DNA of 64,000 nucleotides from Chrysopilus asiliformis (lineage: Eukaryota; Arthropoda; Insecta; Diptera; Rhagionidae): assembly GCA_964034945.1 (NCBI GenBank), contig OZ035960.1:47161002-47225001 (forward strand), read 5' to 3'. Below, one piece after another: positions 63,586 to 64,000 of the stretch (the stretch's first letter is position 1; every line of letters begins with the position of its first letter). Both the position numbers and the translations under genes were made by a program. The notes beneath the pieces are model-generated. The model saw nothing but the letters and a program-made list of their open reading frames with translations, did no database searches and was not told the origin of the DNA.

Positions 63586-64000
63586 TAGATAAGGGAAGTT
63601 CCTAAAAGGGTAACGTGATTACCATTTTCCTCAAATTTCCCGGAAATTGGGGTGGCTGAATCAGATTCAGACGTCTATAAGGATAACAAATGGTCCTGTA
63701 AGGATAACGTGATTATAAGTTTCTTCAAATTTTCCGAGCGAAATCTCATTTGGGGGTTTTTGGGTCGCCAATTCGGACATTAAGAAGTCTGTAAGGATAA
63801 CTAAAGGTCCTGTTAGGATAATGAGATTATCCTTTTCATTTTAGTTTTTTAGTCATACTAATCAAATACAAAATGACTAAAAAGGATAAAAAGCTTTTAT
63901 TAACAAAAATGCACTAAAAAGGAAAAAAAATAATTTTTTGGGCACTGTGTATCAGAAATAAGGGCGAGATAAGAACATAAAAATTAAAATAAAATGAATA
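63586..64000 (-). repeat. T5 repeat copy, reverse, running off the window
   Basis: GATAAGGGAAGTTCCTAAAA, GGTAACGTGATTACC, GGTCCTGTAAGGATAACGTG, GTCTGTAAGGATAACTAAAG, AGTCATACTAATCAAATAC, ATTTTTTGGGCACTGTGTAT and GGGCGAGATAAGAAC. This is the best preserved T5 copy in the window and serves as reference for the interrupted copy at 6282-7730. Confidence 0.8.

Overview
The window is AT-rich genomic DNA of an insect, most likely a dipteran. It holds multi-exon genes with GT-AG introns. Several introns are only 55-70 nt, as is usual in flies, while others have grown to 5-10 kb by transposon insertion. The interspersed DNA is mostly short non-autonomous DNA transposons, two full-length Tc1/mariner-superfamily elements and microsatellite-bearing repeats. 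There is no bacterial operon structure, rRNA, tRNA or CRISPR array that I can support. The exact species cannot be told from sequence alone.

Genes. (1) On the plus strand, 1186-9002, an eight-coding-exon long-chain acyl-CoA synthetase of the bubblegum/ACSBG family reconstructs to 661 residues with every AMP-binding motif in place. Its fifth intron is swollen to 4.8 kb by nested insertions. (2) On the minus strand, 15218-13193, a three-exon gene encodes an 87-residue single-pass membrane protein whose first coding exon is only 12 nt. (3) On the minus strand, 28210-16336, a secreted leucine-rich-repeat protein of about 494 residues is split by a 10.2 kb intron full of transposons. (4) A possible 50-residue minus-strand gene at 52038-51821 has a 65-nt intron (weak).

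Mobile DNA. Two Tc1/mariner-superfamily elements look complete, with perfect terminal inverted repeats (TIRs), TA target duplications and uninterrupted transposases: a DD34D mariner at 25596-26890 and a DD37D (maT-like) element at 43180-44473. Degenerate relatives are a DDE transposase pseudogene at 29541-30343 and the 3' end of a non-LTR retrotransposon at about 9220-9711. Non-autonomous elements with target-site duplications (TSDs) or clear TIRs include hAT-like (4472-6273, 23765-24396, 50482-51346), pogo-like (19673, 37875, 44811), piggyBac-like TTAA (60424, 61241, 62952), PIF/Harbinger-like (10852) and several TA-duplicating MITEs (miniature inverted-repeat transposable elements). At 59812-62083 lies a 2.27 kb near-perfect palindrome with an 8-bp TSD. 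It carries a transposase-like coding remnant and a piggyBac-like MITE at the mirror position in each arm.

Medium repeats. At least five dispersed families recur, labelled here T1-T5. T1 and T2 carry an internal GACAGACG-type tandem tract that ranges from tens of bases to a 1.4 kb array of one exact 12-mer (47099-48510). These tracts create long spurious open frames. From about 51.4 to 59.8 kb and 28.2 to 29.2 kb the sequence is mostly single-copy looking and AT-rich, with no gene I can support firmly.
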